DNA from: Streptomyces luteolifulvus
Lineage (GTDB): Bacteria; Actinomycetota; Actinomycetes; Streptomycetales; Streptomycetaceae
Direction: 5' to 3'
Length of the DNA stretch: 64,000 bases
Assembly (NCBI RefSeq): GCF_008806595.1
Contig: NZ_VZRB01000004.1
Span: 186,001 to 250,000, forward strand
Shown one piece after another: positions 52,916 through 63,607 of this stretch (position 1 is its first letter; the number at the start of each line of letters is the position of its first letter). The translations under genes and the position numbers were made by a program. The notes under the pieces are model-generated. The model was not told the DNA's origin. It made no database searches and worked only from the letters and a program-made list of their open reading frames with translations.

Positions 52916-54961
52916 TCAGCTGGGCGCGCCCTGCTTCACCAGGGCCCGTTCGCTGCCGGCAGGCTCCCGCTGGGCGCTCCGTGCCCGCGGCCCCTGGAGC
53001 AGATACGTCAGCCCGAAGCCCGCGCCGACCACCACCGCGCCACCGGCCGCGTCCAGCACCCAGTGGTTGCCGGTGGCGACGATCGCGGAGAGCGTGAAGA
53101 ACGGGTGCAGCAGGCCGAGCGCCTTCATCCACCACCTGGGCGCGATGATCGCGATGACGAGCCCGCACCACAGCGACCAGCCGAAGTGCAGCGACGGCAT
53201 CGCCGCGTACTGGTTGGTGAGGGCGGTCAGCGTGCCGTAGTCCGGCTTGGAGAAGTCCTGGACGCCGTGCACGGTGTCGATGACGCCGAGGCCGGGCAGC
53301 AGACGCGGCGGGGCCAGCGGGTAGAGCCAGAAGCCGACGAGGGCGAGCAGCGTGGTGAAGCCGAGGGCCGAGCGGGCCCAGCGGTAGTCGGCCGGGCGGC
53401 GCCAGTACAGGACGGCGAAGACGCTCAGCGGGACCACGAAGTGGAACGACGTGTAGTAGAAGTCGAAGAAGTCCCGCAGCCAGCCGATCTTGGCCACCGC
53501 GTGGTTGATCGCGTGCTCGATGTCGAGCTGGAGGAAGCGTTCGAGGTCGAGGATCTGGTGGGCGTGCTGCTCCGCGGTGTCGCGGCCCTCGGAGTTGGTG
53601 CCGCCGGTCGCCGCGAGCCGGACCTGCTGGTAGGCGGCGTAGGTGACGCGGATGAGGAGGAGTTCCAGCAGGAGGTTCGGGCGGCTGAGGACGCGGCGCA
53701 GGAACGGCAGCAGGGGGACGTGCCGGAAGCGTGTGGGGACCGGGGCGGCGAACTCGGTGGGGACGGGCTTCTGGTAGTACGGCGAGGTCCGGGACAGGAA
53801 CGGGATGACGGTGGCGGCGGCGAGCGCGGCGAGCAGAACGACGTTGTCGCGCAGTGGGTACAGGGTCGCCATGTTCGGCAGCATCATCCGCGCCGGCAGC
53901 GTCATCACCAGGATCACGGCGACGGGCCACACGTACCGGTCGGAGGCCCGTCTGCCGACCCGGCCGACGACCGCGAGCAGCACCCACAGCAGCTGGTGCT
54001 GCCAGGCGGTGGGCGAGACGGCGATCGCGGCGCAGCCGGTGATCGCGACGGCGAGCAGCAGCTGTCCGTCGCGGGCGTAGCGCACGGCGCGGCGCAGGCC
54101 GAGGGCGGCGACGGCGGCGCCCAGGACGAGGAAGAGGGTGATCTCCAGCGGTCCGGACAGGCCCACGCGCAGCAGGGCGCCGTGCAGGGACTGGTTGGCG
54201 AGGTCGTCGGCCTTGCCGCCGAGGCCCACGCCGGCCATGTGGTGCACCCAGTACATGTACGAGTCGTGCGGCATCGCGGCCCAGGCGAGCGCGGTGCAGC
54301 CCGCGAACGTGGCGCCCAGGGACGCGGCGGCACGGCGGCGGCCGGTGAACCACAGCAGCGACGCGAAGAGCAGCACCGTCGGCTGGAGGGCGGCGGCGAG
54401 GCCGATCAGCAGGCCGCCGGCCCGCTCACCGCGGATGGCGAAGCAGCCGAGCAGGACGAGCAGGACCGGGATGATGCTGGTCTGGCCGAGCCAGAGTGTG
54501 TTGCGCACCGGCAGCGACAGCATGAGCAGGCTGATCGCGACGGGGGCGGCCAGCAGCGAGGTGCGGCGGCTGACGGGATGCGGCAGCGCGCGGGCGGCGA
54601 CCAGGCCGAGGGCGGCTACCAGGAGCAGGGTGCCGAAGGTCCAGCCCCAGCCGAGGGCCTCCTCGGCGGCCCGGGTGAGCGGTTTGAGGACCAGTCCCCC
54701 GAAAGGGGTGCCGGTGAAGCGCGTCGAGTCGTACAGCGAGCCGTTGACGTGCAGGACGCCGTCGGGTCCGACCCAGGTCTCCAGGTCCGTCAGCCGCTCG
54801 CCTCGGGGCGTACTGAGGACGACCGTCATCTGCCGTACGGCGAGGACGGTGGCGATCAGCCACAGGCCCAGCCGTGCCGCGCGCAGGCGTGCGCGGGGCG
54901 TACCGCCGGCCGTCGCTCCGAAAGCTTCCGCCGGTCGTCCGCTGTGTTCCGCATTCGCCAC
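52916..54961 (-). CDS. Bifunctional GT87 glycosyltransferase / PAP2 phosphatase membrane protein
   Basis: A 681-residue fusion. Residues ~25-400 form a polytopic GT-C glycosyltransferase of family 87 (polyprenyl-phosphate-mannose type), with ETWVGPDGVLHVNGSLYDS in the first loop and LWLGQTSIIPVLLVLLG. Residues ~420-660 form a PAP2/inositol-phosphoceramide-synthase-like domain with AMPSLHFGWSLWCG and GNHWVLDAAGGAV (the two His-Asp blocks). It probably builds a mannosylated inositol-phospholipid or lipoglycan in the membrane. GTG at 54961. The 238 bp between the P450 gene and its stop hold nothing recognisable. Confidence 0.9.
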   Translation of the reverse strand: MANAEHSGRPAEAFGATAGGTPRARLRAARLGLWLIATVLAVRQMTVVLSTPRGERLTDLETWVGPDGVLHVNGSLYDSTRFTGTPFGGLVLKPLTRAAEEALGWGWTFGTLLLVAALGLVAARALPHPVSRRTSLLAAPVAISLLMLSLPVRNTLWLGQTSIIPVLLVLLGCFAIRGERAGGLLIGLAAALQPTVLLFASLLWFTGRRRAAASLGATFAGCTALAWAAMPHDSYMYWVHHMAGVGLGGKADDLANQSLHGALLRVGLSGPLEITLFLVLGAAVAALGLRRAVRYARDGQLLLAVAITGCAAIAVSPTAWQHQLLWVLLAVVGRVGRRASDRYVWPVAVILVMTLPARMMLPNMATLYPLRDNVVLLAALAAATVIPFLSRTSPYYQKPVPTEFAAPVPTRFRHVPLLPFLRRVLSRPNLLLELLLIRVTYAAYQQVRLAATGGTNSEGRDTAEQHAHQILDLERFLQLDIEHAINHAVAKIGWLRDFFDFYYTSFHFVVPLSVFAVLYWRRPADYRWARSALGFTTLLALVGFWLYPLAPPRLLPGLGVIDTVHGVQDFSKPDYGTLTALTNQYAAMPSLHFGWSLWCGLVIAIIAPRWWMKALGLLHPFFTLSAIVATGNHWVLDAAGGAVVVGAGFGLTYLLQGPRARSAQREPAGSERALVKQGAPS

Positions 54962-55234
54962 GCCTCGTCGGCCTCCCGCCCCGTTCGCTCCACGCGTCCC
55001 GTGCGCCGGGTTCCCTTTGCGAACCTTACGAGGTTCGCACCGCCCCCGGAGAAGACGCAGGCAACCCCCGCTTCACCTGACGTCCGCCCTTCTTTTGTCC
55101 GGTTGACGATAGTGCGCGGACGGTTCGTCCGCCTCCGCAGGCGCGAGAAGGAGCCGCGCGGGTCTGCGCCGATCGGCTGAAACCGGTCGTCGGGAGGCCG
55201 ATACACATGCGCTGACAGGGAACGGGGACGCGAC

Positions 55235-55272
55235 TATATTCATTAGCGCAACTAGTTAGCCCTTCTAACTAG
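55235..55272 (+). promoter_or_regulatory. Promoter with perfect 8-bp inverted-repeat operator
   Basis: TATATT (55235-55240) is a good -10 element. Immediately downstream, CTAGTTAG (55252-55259) and CTAACTAG (55265-55272) form a perfect dyad with a 5-nt spacer. It lies over the early transcribed region, 21 bp before the methyltransferase ATG, as expected for a MarR/TetR-type repressor site. No repressor gene is adjacent. Confidence 0.6.
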
Positions 55273-55293
55273 CCATAAGAAAGGCACAGGTGC

Positions 55294-55965
55294 ATGAGCG
55301 AGTCGCAGCTCTGGGACGCCGTCGACGACTACTTCACCGCCCAGCTCTCGCCCGACGACGAAGCCCTGGAGGCGGCCCTGCGCGACAGCGAGGCCGCCGG
55401 GCTCCCATCCATCGCCGTCACGGCACCGCAGGGCAAGTTCCTCCATCTCCTCGCCGTTGTCCAGGGCGCCCGCACCATCCTGGAGATCGGCACGCTCGGC
55501 GGCTACAGCACCATCTGGCTGGGCCGCGCGCTGCCCGCCGACGGCCGGCTGGTCTCCCTGGAGTACGACCCCCGGAACGCCGAGGTCGCCACCCGCAACC
55601 TCGCGCGCGCCGGGCTCGACAAGATCGTCGAGGTACGGGTGGGCGCGGCCCTGGACACGCTGCCCCAGCTGGCCGACGAGAACCCGGCCCCCTTCGACCT
55701 GGTCTTCATCGACGCCGACAAGGCCAACAACCCGCGGTACGTGGAGTGGGCGCTCAGGCTCACCCGCGCGGGCAGCCTGATCGTCGTCGACAACGTCGTC
55801 CGGGGCGGCCAGGTGGCCGACCCGGACAGCACCGCCCCCGATGTGCGGGGCACCCGCGAGGCCGTCGAACTCATCGGCAGCCACCCCAGGTTGGACGGCA
55901 CCGCGATCCAGACAGTGGGCAGCAAGGGCTACGACGGCTTCGCGCTGGCCCGCGTACTGGCGTAG
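55294..55965 (+). CDS. O-methyltransferase (caffeoyl-CoA/catechol type)
   Basis: A 223-residue SAM-dependent O-methyltransferase. Motif I is TILEIGTLGGYSTIWLGRAL, then VSLEYDPRNAEVATRNL (acidic), then DLVFIDADKANNPRYVEWAL (metal-binding Asp pair) and LIVVDNVVRGGQV. A divalent metal orients the catechol-like substrate. ATG at 55294 has AAAGGCAC upstream. A palindromic operator precedes it, so it is probably repressed until a phenolic or other inducer is present. Confidence 0.92.
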   Translation: MSESQLWDAVDDYFTAQLSPDDEALEAALRDSEAAGLPSIAVTAPQGKFLHLLAVVQGARTILEIGTLGGYSTIWLGRALPADGRLVSLEYDPRNAEVATRNLARAGLDKIVEVRVGAALDTLPQLADENPAPFDLVFIDADKANNPRYVEWALRLTRAGSLIVVDNVVRGGQVADPDSTAPDVRGTREAVELIGSHPRLDGTAIQTVGSKGYDGFALARVLA

Positions 55966-55983
55966 CCCGTTCCGCCGTACTCG

Positions 55984-56376
55984 TCAGACCTCGTGGTAGT
56001 AGCCGACGTTGACGCTGCGCGGGGCGGTGCGGTCCTTGATGATGACCTCGCCGCTGGCGCCCCGCGGCAGCGGCACCGTCCCGCCATAGGCGATCGGCTG
56101 CGCATACTCGCCGACCGTCAGCACGACCTCCGAGGAGGGGTCGGGCTGCGAGCCGCGCAGCCAGGTCACCTGCCAGGTACCGTGCGGGCCGCACAGGAAC
56201 TCCAGGTGGACCCGGGAGACGAACAGCCAGTCGTCGGGCGTCGACAGCCGGCACACGGACTTGTCCCGGCCCACGCGCAGCACGGCACCCGGCTCGCTGG
56301 GCGCGTCGGCCATGAGCATTCCGGCCGTGGCGCCCTCCTCCGCCGCTGAGACGGTGGCCATGGTGAGTTCGAGCAC
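55984..56376 (-). CDS. FHA-domain protein
   Basis: A 130-residue protein consisting of one forkhead-associated beta sandwich. VLRVGRDKSVCRLSTPDDWL carries the GR-type turn, and FVSRVHLEFLCGPHGTWQVT the conserved S-R-x-H block that binds phosphothreonine. The end (GEYAQPIAYGGTVPLPRGAS) fits the last strands. GTG at 56376 follows AAGGAG at 5 nt. It may read out Ser/Thr kinase signals; the partner is unknown. Confidence 0.88.
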   Translation of the reverse strand: MLELTMATVSAAEEGATAGMLMADAPSEPGAVLRVGRDKSVCRLSTPDDWLFVSRVHLEFLCGPHGTWQVTWLRGSQPDPSSEVVLTVGEYAQPIAYGGTVPLPRGASGEVIIKDRTAPRSVNVGYYHEV

Positions 56377-56456
56377 GTGCGCTCCTTCTGAAGTGTCCTG
56401 ACGCAGCCGCCGTATGATAAATCGCCCGGGTCTACCGCGTCCGGCACAATGAACTC

Positions 56457-56867
56457 ATGACCGAGCGAAAGCCCCCCGGTGTTCCGTTCGAGTCCTGGGT
56501 CGACAAGCAGATACGCGACGCGGAGGCGCGGGGCGACTTCGATCATCTCGCGGGCGCGGGCCGGCCCCTTCCCGCCGGCACGGACACCTCGTACGAAGAA
56601 CTGTGGTGGGTCAAGCGGAAGATGGTCCGGGAGGGCCTTTCCGTGCTGCCTCCGACGCTGGCGCTGCGCAAGGAGGCGGAGGATGCGCTGCTTGCGGCCG
56701 CTCGGGCGCCGAGCGAGCGGATCGTCCGGAAGATCGTCGAGGACATCAACGTCAAGATCCGCGACGTCATGTTCAAGCCGCCGCCCGGTCCTCCGCTCGG
56801 TCTGAAGCCGTACGACGTCGAAGCGGTCGTACGTCAGTGGCGCGAGGGACGGGCGACGGACCTGTAG
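56457..56867 (+). CDS. DUF1992 (DnaJ-homologue subfamily C 28-like) protein
   Basis: A 136-residue soluble protein with the DUF1992 signature: VPFESWVDKQIRDAEARGDF, DHLAGAGRPLPAG, EELWWVKRKMVREGLSVLPP and a helical end. ATG at 56457. It is monocistronic and divergent from the FHA gene across an 80-bp gap. The role is unknown; despite the family label there is no J-domain. Confidence 0.9.
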   Translation: MTERKPPGVPFESWVDKQIRDAEARGDFDHLAGAGRPLPAGTDTSYEELWWVKRKMVREGLSVLPPTLALRKEAEDALLAAARAPSERIVRKIVEDINVKIRDVMFKPPPGPPLGLKPYDVEAVVRQWREGRATDL

Positions 56868-57285
56868 GCCGGACCGGTCACCGGTGCAGGTGCCGCTCGG
56901 TCGGTCGCGGTAGTCCCACAGGGCCAGACGCAGTTGCTCCGTGTCGACGTTCCTGGGCGGCGTGTCCAGGTGGGTGCAGGTTCCGTAGGGCTCGTGGGCG
57001 GGGTGGAGGGGGCAGAGGGGGCCTGTGGGGTGTGGGTGCTTGCTGGGGCGGGAGTGCGGGAGGTCTGCGGCTCGTCGAGGAAGCCGACGGCCGCCTCGCC
57101 GCCCGCGGCGGACTCACGGCGCTGCGTGATGGCTTCTCGGCCCTCGCTGACTGCCCGACTGCCCGACAGCGTGGCCGGGTCGCCGGTCGTGCTGGTGCCG
57201 CGCGGCGCGCTCACGGGTCGGGGGGCACCGGGTCCAGCAGCATCCCGCCCGACCCGGCGCTGCATCCACATGGGCCGATGCCGTA
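56868..57285. other. Interval without a confident gene
   Basis: A minus-strand frame (57289 down to 56834) begins with TTG overlapping the repeat-protein stop, but shows poor bias and would run antisense into DUF1992. Inside it another minus frame has a protein-like stretch (CTHLDTPPRNVDTEQLRLAL, WDYRDRP at ~56895-56990), which may be the worn 3' end of an old gene. No RNA gene or strong terminator is seen. Confidence 0.4.
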
Positions 57286-57654
57286 TCAACTCTTGGCTGC
57301 GCGAGGCTCCATGGCACCCTGCGGCATCCCATGTTGCTGCGCACTCGGCACATTCGGCGCACTCGCGGCCCGAGGCTCCATACCGCCCCGCGGCATCCCC
57401 AGCTCCCCGACACTCGCCACACTTGCTCCGGCCCGAGGCTCCATCGCACCCTGCGGCATCCCATGTTGCTGCGCACTCGGCGCATTCGGCGCACTCGCGG
57501 CCCGAGGCTCCATACCGCCCCGCGGCATCCCCAGCCCCGCGGCACCCGCCACGCTTGCTCCGGCCCGAGGCTCCATCGCACCCTGCGGCATCCCGTGCTG
57601 CTGCGCGCTCGCCGCGGCGACGGTCGTGGAATAGCTTCCGTTCGCTCTTGTCAT
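57286..57654 (-). CDS. Repeat protein (122 aa) with GMPxGxMEPRA units, unknown
   Basis: ATG at 57654, 48 bp after the metalloprotease stop, so in the same leftward operon. After a ~15-residue start (MTRANGSYSTTVAAA) the protein is two and a half copies of a 44-residue unit: SAQQHGMPQGAMEPRAGASV, then AGAAGLGMPRGGMEPRAASA, then PNAP. The 11-residue core GMP(Q/R)G(A/G)MEPRA appears five times. The DNA repeats (132 bp) are nearly identical. It has no signal peptide, membrane helix or Cys. Ideas are a multi-core modified-peptide precursor, a structural repeat protein, or a substrate or cargo of the protease next door. None is proven. Confidence 0.55.
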   Translation of the reverse strand: MTRANGSYSTTVAAASAQQHGMPQGAMEPRAGASVAGAAGLGMPRGGMEPRAASAPNAPSAQQHGMPQGAMEPRAGASVASVGELGMPRGGMEPRAASAPNVPSAQQHGMPQGAMEPRAAKS

Positions 57655-57702
57655 TTCACACACCCATTCCCCGCCGTGAGGTCTGTCCTGGCTGCCGGTC
57701 GC

Positions 57703-59481
57703 CTATACCTGGGTCCGCCACTGGTGCCAGACCGCGTTGTCGGTGCCGCGGGCGAAGAACTCCATCCGCCCGTCCGAGTTCACGTCCACGGCGATGTTGC
57801 TGGTGATGACACCACCCAGGGACTCCCAGCCCGACCAGCCATTGCTCGGCGCGGTCTGCCACTGATGCCACACCGCGCCATCCGTCCCACGAGCGAAGAA
57901 CTCCAACCGCCCGTCCCGGTTCCGGCCCACAGCGATGTCGCTGGTGATCACGCCACCGAGAGACTCCCACCCCGACCAGTCATCGCTGGGAGCCGTCTGC
58001 CACTGATGCCACACCGCGCCATCCGTCCCACGAGCGAAGAACTCCATCCGCCCGTCCGAGTTCAGTTCCACGGCGATGTTGCTGGTGATGACACCACCCA
58101 GGGACTCCCACCCCGACCAGTCATCGCTGGGAGCCGTCTGCCACTGATGCCACACCGCGCCATCCGTCCCGCGGGCGAAGAACTCCATCCGCCCGTCCGA
58201 GTTCAGACAGGTCGCGATGTCGCTGGTGATCACGCCACCGAGAGACTCCCAGCCCGACCAGTCATCGCTCGGCGCGGTCTGCCACTGATGCCACACCGCG
58301 CCATCCGTCCCACGAGCGAAGAACTCCAACCGCCCATCGGCATTCACACAGGTCGCGATGTTACTGGTGATCACCCCGCCGAGAGACTCCCACCCCGACC
58401 AGCCGTTGCTGGGAGCGGTCTGCCATTGATGCCACACCGCGTTGTCGGTGCCGCGGGCGAAGAACTCCATCCGCCCGTCCGAGTTCACACAGGTCGCGAT
58501 GTCGCTGGTGATCACGCCCCCCAGGGACTCCCACCCCGACCAGCCATTGCTCGGCGCGGTCTGCCACTGATGCCACACCGCGCCATCCGTCCCACGAGCG
58601 AAGAACTCCAACCGCCCATCGGCATTCACACAGGTCGCGATGTTACTGGTGATCACCCCGCCGAGAGACTCCCACCCCGACCAAGCGCTTGGGGCATACA
58701 GGTTGCGGACACCATCGATGTCGTCCTGAGTCAGGGTTGTCTTCGTCGAGTTCGGCCCGACCGACGGCGCCATGACCGCTCCGGCCACACTTGAGTGCCC
58801 CAGGCCCAGGAGATGGCCGAGTTCGTGCAGAGCGACCGTCTCGACATCGAAGGCGCCGACTGCGGCCCCAATACTCCACATGTGCTCGGTGTCGTCGAAG
58901 TGAAGGGGCTTCGGCAGGCTGCCGTTTGTGACCACTCCGCAGCCGGGCGGGAAGTCGGCGTGCGCGAGGATTCCGCCGACCATGCTGTGATCGGGGTCGT
59001 TCGCCGGCCGCCATCCGACCAGGATGTCAGGGTTCTGACTCGGCGCGACCTCATTGAAGGTGAACCCGACAACGCTTGCCCACGACCTGAAGGCGTTGCG
59101 GACAGCGTCGAATTCCTGGTTCCCTGCGACGTCGCCGGTACCGGTGTCGAAGGCGAAGGTGAGGGTGCGGCGCGTCCAACCGCATGTGGTCGCAAACTCC
59201 ACGCCGTCGCGCAGGTCGGCCATGCCGCACCTGGGCTGCGTCATCAACGTACGCGTGTGTTCGTCGAACGCTCCCGTGGCGGGGATCCCGTTGAATTCCT
59301 GATACTTCTTCAGTGCGCGAGACGTGGTCGCGTCGACCGCGCTTGTCGTGTGACTGTCGGGCAGATAGCCGAATCGGGAAAGATATCCCTGGACTGCTTC
59401 CAACCCGTCCGCCCTTTCGCCCACCTCGACGGTGGGCAGTTTCGCAACCTCGGGAAAGGCGATGACGGCTGCCTGTGCCAT
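57703..59481 (-). CDS. Matrixin-like metalloprotease with cysteine switch and seven PLL lectin repeats
   Basis: A 592-residue protein. Residues 1-80 are a PGBD1-like helical propeptide (GLEAVQGYLSRFGYL, DEHTRTLM), followed by PRCGMAD (Cys85), the cysteine switch of animal matrix metalloproteinases. The catalytic domain has HELGHLLGLGHS (His219, Glu220, His223, His229) and a Met-turn VMAPS. Then come seven ~46-residue repeats (WSGWESLGGVITS, DGRLEFFARGTDGAVWHQW), a seven-bladed PLL-type lectin propeller. No signal peptide is visible. ATG at 59481 follows AAGGGAGA. The gene order is 139-aa protein, protease, repeat protein. Confidence 0.88.
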   Translation of the reverse strand: MAQAAVIAFPEVAKLPTVEVGERADGLEAVQGYLSRFGYLPDSHTTSAVDATTSRALKKYQEFNGIPATGAFDEHTRTLMTQPRCGMADLRDGVEFATTCGWTRRTLTFAFDTGTGDVAGNQEFDAVRNAFRSWASVVGFTFNEVAPSQNPDILVGWRPANDPDHSMVGGILAHADFPPGCGVVTNGSLPKPLHFDDTEHMWSIGAAVGAFDVETVALHELGHLLGLGHSSVAGAVMAPSVGPNSTKTTLTQDDIDGVRNLYAPSAWSGWESLGGVITSNIATCVNADGRLEFFARGTDGAVWHQWQTAPSNGWSGWESLGGVITSDIATCVNSDGRMEFFARGTDNAVWHQWQTAPSNGWSGWESLGGVITSNIATCVNADGRLEFFARGTDGAVWHQWQTAPSDDWSGWESLGGVITSDIATCLNSDGRMEFFARGTDGAVWHQWQTAPSDDWSGWESLGGVITSNIAVELNSDGRMEFFARGTDGAVWHQWQTAPSDDWSGWESLGGVITSDIAVGRNRDGRLEFFARGTDGAVWHQWQTAPSNGWSGWESLGGVITSNIAVDVNSDGRMEFFARGTDNAVWHQWRTQV

Positions 59482-59482
59482 G

Positions 59483-59902
59483 TCATTCTCCCTTTTTTCT
59501 GCTCGGGGTCGGGAATCGGATGCTTCGAATGATGTTCAGAGCCACGTCTTTGGGAGTTCCGGGGTCCAGTCTGACGATCACTGTCATGGGAACGGAGACG
59601 CGATCCGCATCGGTGTCAGGCCGACGCGGGAAGTGTGCACCCACGACCCTGGTACCGTCATCGTCTGCAAATTCAACGACTCGGACAGTCCTGCCGTTCA
59701 CCGATTCATCGGCAGCGGCGTGCCCGCGGCGGGAGCCGTACTGGGTGAGCGGATCGGCGAACGGACCCCTGTCGATCGTTATTTCGTATCCGTTCGCAGT
59801 CCATGCCGTGACTGCCGAATCAATCCCTGTGCTCTCGGCTTCGGTATGAACAGGTGAGGGCACCTCGAACGAGATACCACTGGAATCGCGAATAGTCGTC
59901 AT
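59483..59902 (-). CDS. Unknown protein (139 aa) preceding the metalloprotease
   Basis: A beta-rich soluble protein: SSGISFEVPSPVHTEAESTG, then GYEITIDRGPFADPLTQYGS, VRVVEFADDDGTRVVGAHFP, and a final helix DVALNIIRSIRF. The pattern recalls small secreted-type stability proteins of the LpqN/DUF1795 kind, but it has no signal peptide. ATG at 59902; the stop lies 1 nt before the protease start, so the pair is tightly coupled and it may act as chaperone or inhibitor of the protease. That is inference. Confidence 0.65.
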   Translation of the reverse strand: MTTIRDSSGISFEVPSPVHTEAESTGIDSAVTAWTANGYEITIDRGPFADPLTQYGSRRGHAAADESVNGRTVRVVEFADDDGTRVVGAHFPRRPDTDADRVSVPMTVIVRLDPGTPKDVALNIIRSIRFPTPSRKKGE

Positions 59903-60304
59903 GACGCCTGGACCCCTTGATGATTCATCATGAGCGGGCAAGCGACGAAGCGATCGAGGCGGGAAGCGGGGACTCCATTCCGCACGGAGGTTCCGGTCTC
60001 CACATGCGTATGGGCAGCGTTCGGAAATTCCCACTCCTCAGTCTGCTACCAAGCGATCTGGGCTGCAACCAGAGTTCCGCGCCGAGTCGAGTCAAGCCGG
60101 CATGAGTGCCACTGGGGCCGCCGCTATGGCCGGCCGGTGCGCTGGGCAAGGACCCCACCCGGCCCAAGACCCGGATCAACACCACCGGAAACCCTGCGGG
60201 CCGCAGAGGGGTTGAGAAACGGGCACTGAACGCGGCACCACTCTCCCGGAGTGAGCCGGCGCAGCACCCGCCCCGCCCGGCGGTCGATTGCGGGCGCGTA
60301 GGCC
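59903..60304. other. Intergenic region with a 13-bp palindrome
   Basis: About 400 bp without a supported gene, between the leftward protease operon and the stop of the MFS gene. TGATGA-T-TCATCA (59918-59930) is a perfect dyad 16-28 bp upstream of the start of the 139-aa gene and overlaps its probable leader, so it may be an operator. No convincing terminator or RNA is seen in the rest. Confidence 0.45.
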
Positions 60305-62425
<2,121 letters not shown>

Positions 62426-62527
62426 TCATTCCGGGGGCTTGTGAAGGAGGGTGTGGAGGAGGTCTGGATAATCTCTGGAGTTCGTCGGGGGAAGGACGGA
62501 CACGTGAGCGAGGGGAGGGATGGACGC

Positions 62528-63556
62528 ATGAGCGAGACGCAGGGGCACGTGTGCCCGGAATGCGGCGCGCCGCGGGGGGTCGACAACACGCCGTCGTGCG
62601 CATGCACGGAGCGGGCGTCCGAGGCCCTGCGCGACGCGCGTACGGCGGAAGCGGCAGCGGCGGGTGACTTCAATCCACTGCGGATTCGGCCCTACGTGGA
62701 GCTGGACCCGTCGGCGGGAGACGGCGACGGGAGCCCGCAGGGCCCGGAGCCGGAGGTACCCGCGGCCGAGTCCACCATGCCGTTGCGTCCCATCGGGCCC
62801 GAAGCGGCCGACGCCGACGCGACCTCCGTGCTGCCCACTCCCCTCTCGCCCCCGCAGACTCCGCCCAGCGCCACCGACCTGCGGCTGTTCGAGGCCGGCT
62901 CCGGCTCCTCGGCGCCGGGGTTCCCCGACGGGGGCGGGCGTCCGCGGCGTCGGGGCCGGACCGTGCTGCTCGGCGCGGGCGGAACCGTCGTCACGGTGAT
63001 CGCGGCGGCCGGGTTCGCCGGCGGAATGTTCTCGTACGACGCGCCGTCACGGGACCACGCGCTGCCGGAGGACGTACGGGTGAGCGTGCCGGAGCCGTCG
63101 CGGAGCACGACATCCGCGTCCCCGTCCACCGACGTCACGTCCGCCGCACCGACGTCCGCGTCGCCGTCCCCGGACAGCGCGAGCCCGTCGCCCTCCTCCG
63201 CGTCGCCTTCGGCGTCGAGCGCCTCGCCGAGCGCGTCCCGGTCGGCCTCGCCGACGCCGACGCAGCCGAGCGCGACCGCCACCGGCGAGGATTCCGACGA
63301 GGACAACGACGACGACAACCGCCGCACCGGCGGCGCGGTCCTGCAACGCGGCGACAAGGGGCCCGAGGTCGTCGAACTCCAGTTGCGGCTTCGGCAGCTG
63401 AACCTGTACACGCGCGAGGCGAGCGGCAGCTACAACGAGCACACCGAGGACGCGGTGAGCACGTACCAGTGGTCGCGGGGCATTCGGAGCGATGAGCTCG
63501 GGGTGTACGGGCAGGAGACCCGGGCTCAGCTGGAATCCGAGACGACCGAACCCTAG
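62528..63556 (+). CDS. Membrane protein with zinc-finger-like N-terminus and peptidoglycan-binding domain
   Basis: A 342-residue protein. Cytoplasmic residues 1-30 hold VCPECGAPRG...CAC, a zinc-knuckle-like Cys set. A disordered stretch follows, then one membrane helix (LLGAGGTVVTVIAAAGFAGG), a ~90-residue Ser/Pro/Ala-rich outside linker, an acidic run (EDSDEDNDDDN) and a C-terminal PG_binding_1 domain (VLQRGDKGPEVVELQLRLRQ, YNEHTEDAVSTYQWSRGI). It likely ties the membrane to the cell wall. ATG at 62528 (GAGGGGAGGG upstream); GTG at 62504 is an alternative. It is divergent from the MFS gene. Confidence 0.82.
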   Translation: MSETQGHVCPECGAPRGVDNTPSCACTERASEALRDARTAEAAAAGDFNPLRIRPYVELDPSAGDGDGSPQGPEPEVPAAESTMPLRPIGPEAADADATSVLPTPLSPPQTPPSATDLRLFEAGSGSSAPGFPDGGGRPRRRGRTVLLGAGGTVVTVIAAAGFAGGMFSYDAPSRDHALPEDVRVSVPEPSRSTTSASPSTDVTSAAPTSASPSPDSASPSPSSASPSASSASPSASRSASPTPTQPSATATGEDSDEDNDDDNRRTGGAVLQRGDKGPEVVELQLRLRQLNLYTREASGSYNEHTEDAVSTYQWSRGIRSDELGVYGQETRAQLESETTEP

Positions 63557-63607
63557 GTTCAGTTCACCCGACCTCGCCGACAGGGCCGGACGCACTCGAT
63601 ATCAAAG

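Noticed and set aside
53063..55180. A 705-codon plus-strand open frame opposite the GT87-PAP2 gene
   Set aside because: Artefact of GC-rich antisense codons; low-complexity Gly/Glu/Arg text, no ribosome site, and the minus strand carries clear membrane and PAP2 motifs.
56834..57289. Minus-strand frame starting with TTG right after the repeat-protein stop
   Set aside because: Poor codon bias, Pro/Thr/Arg shadow-like text and an end antisense to the DUF1992 gene; retained only as an uncertain interval.
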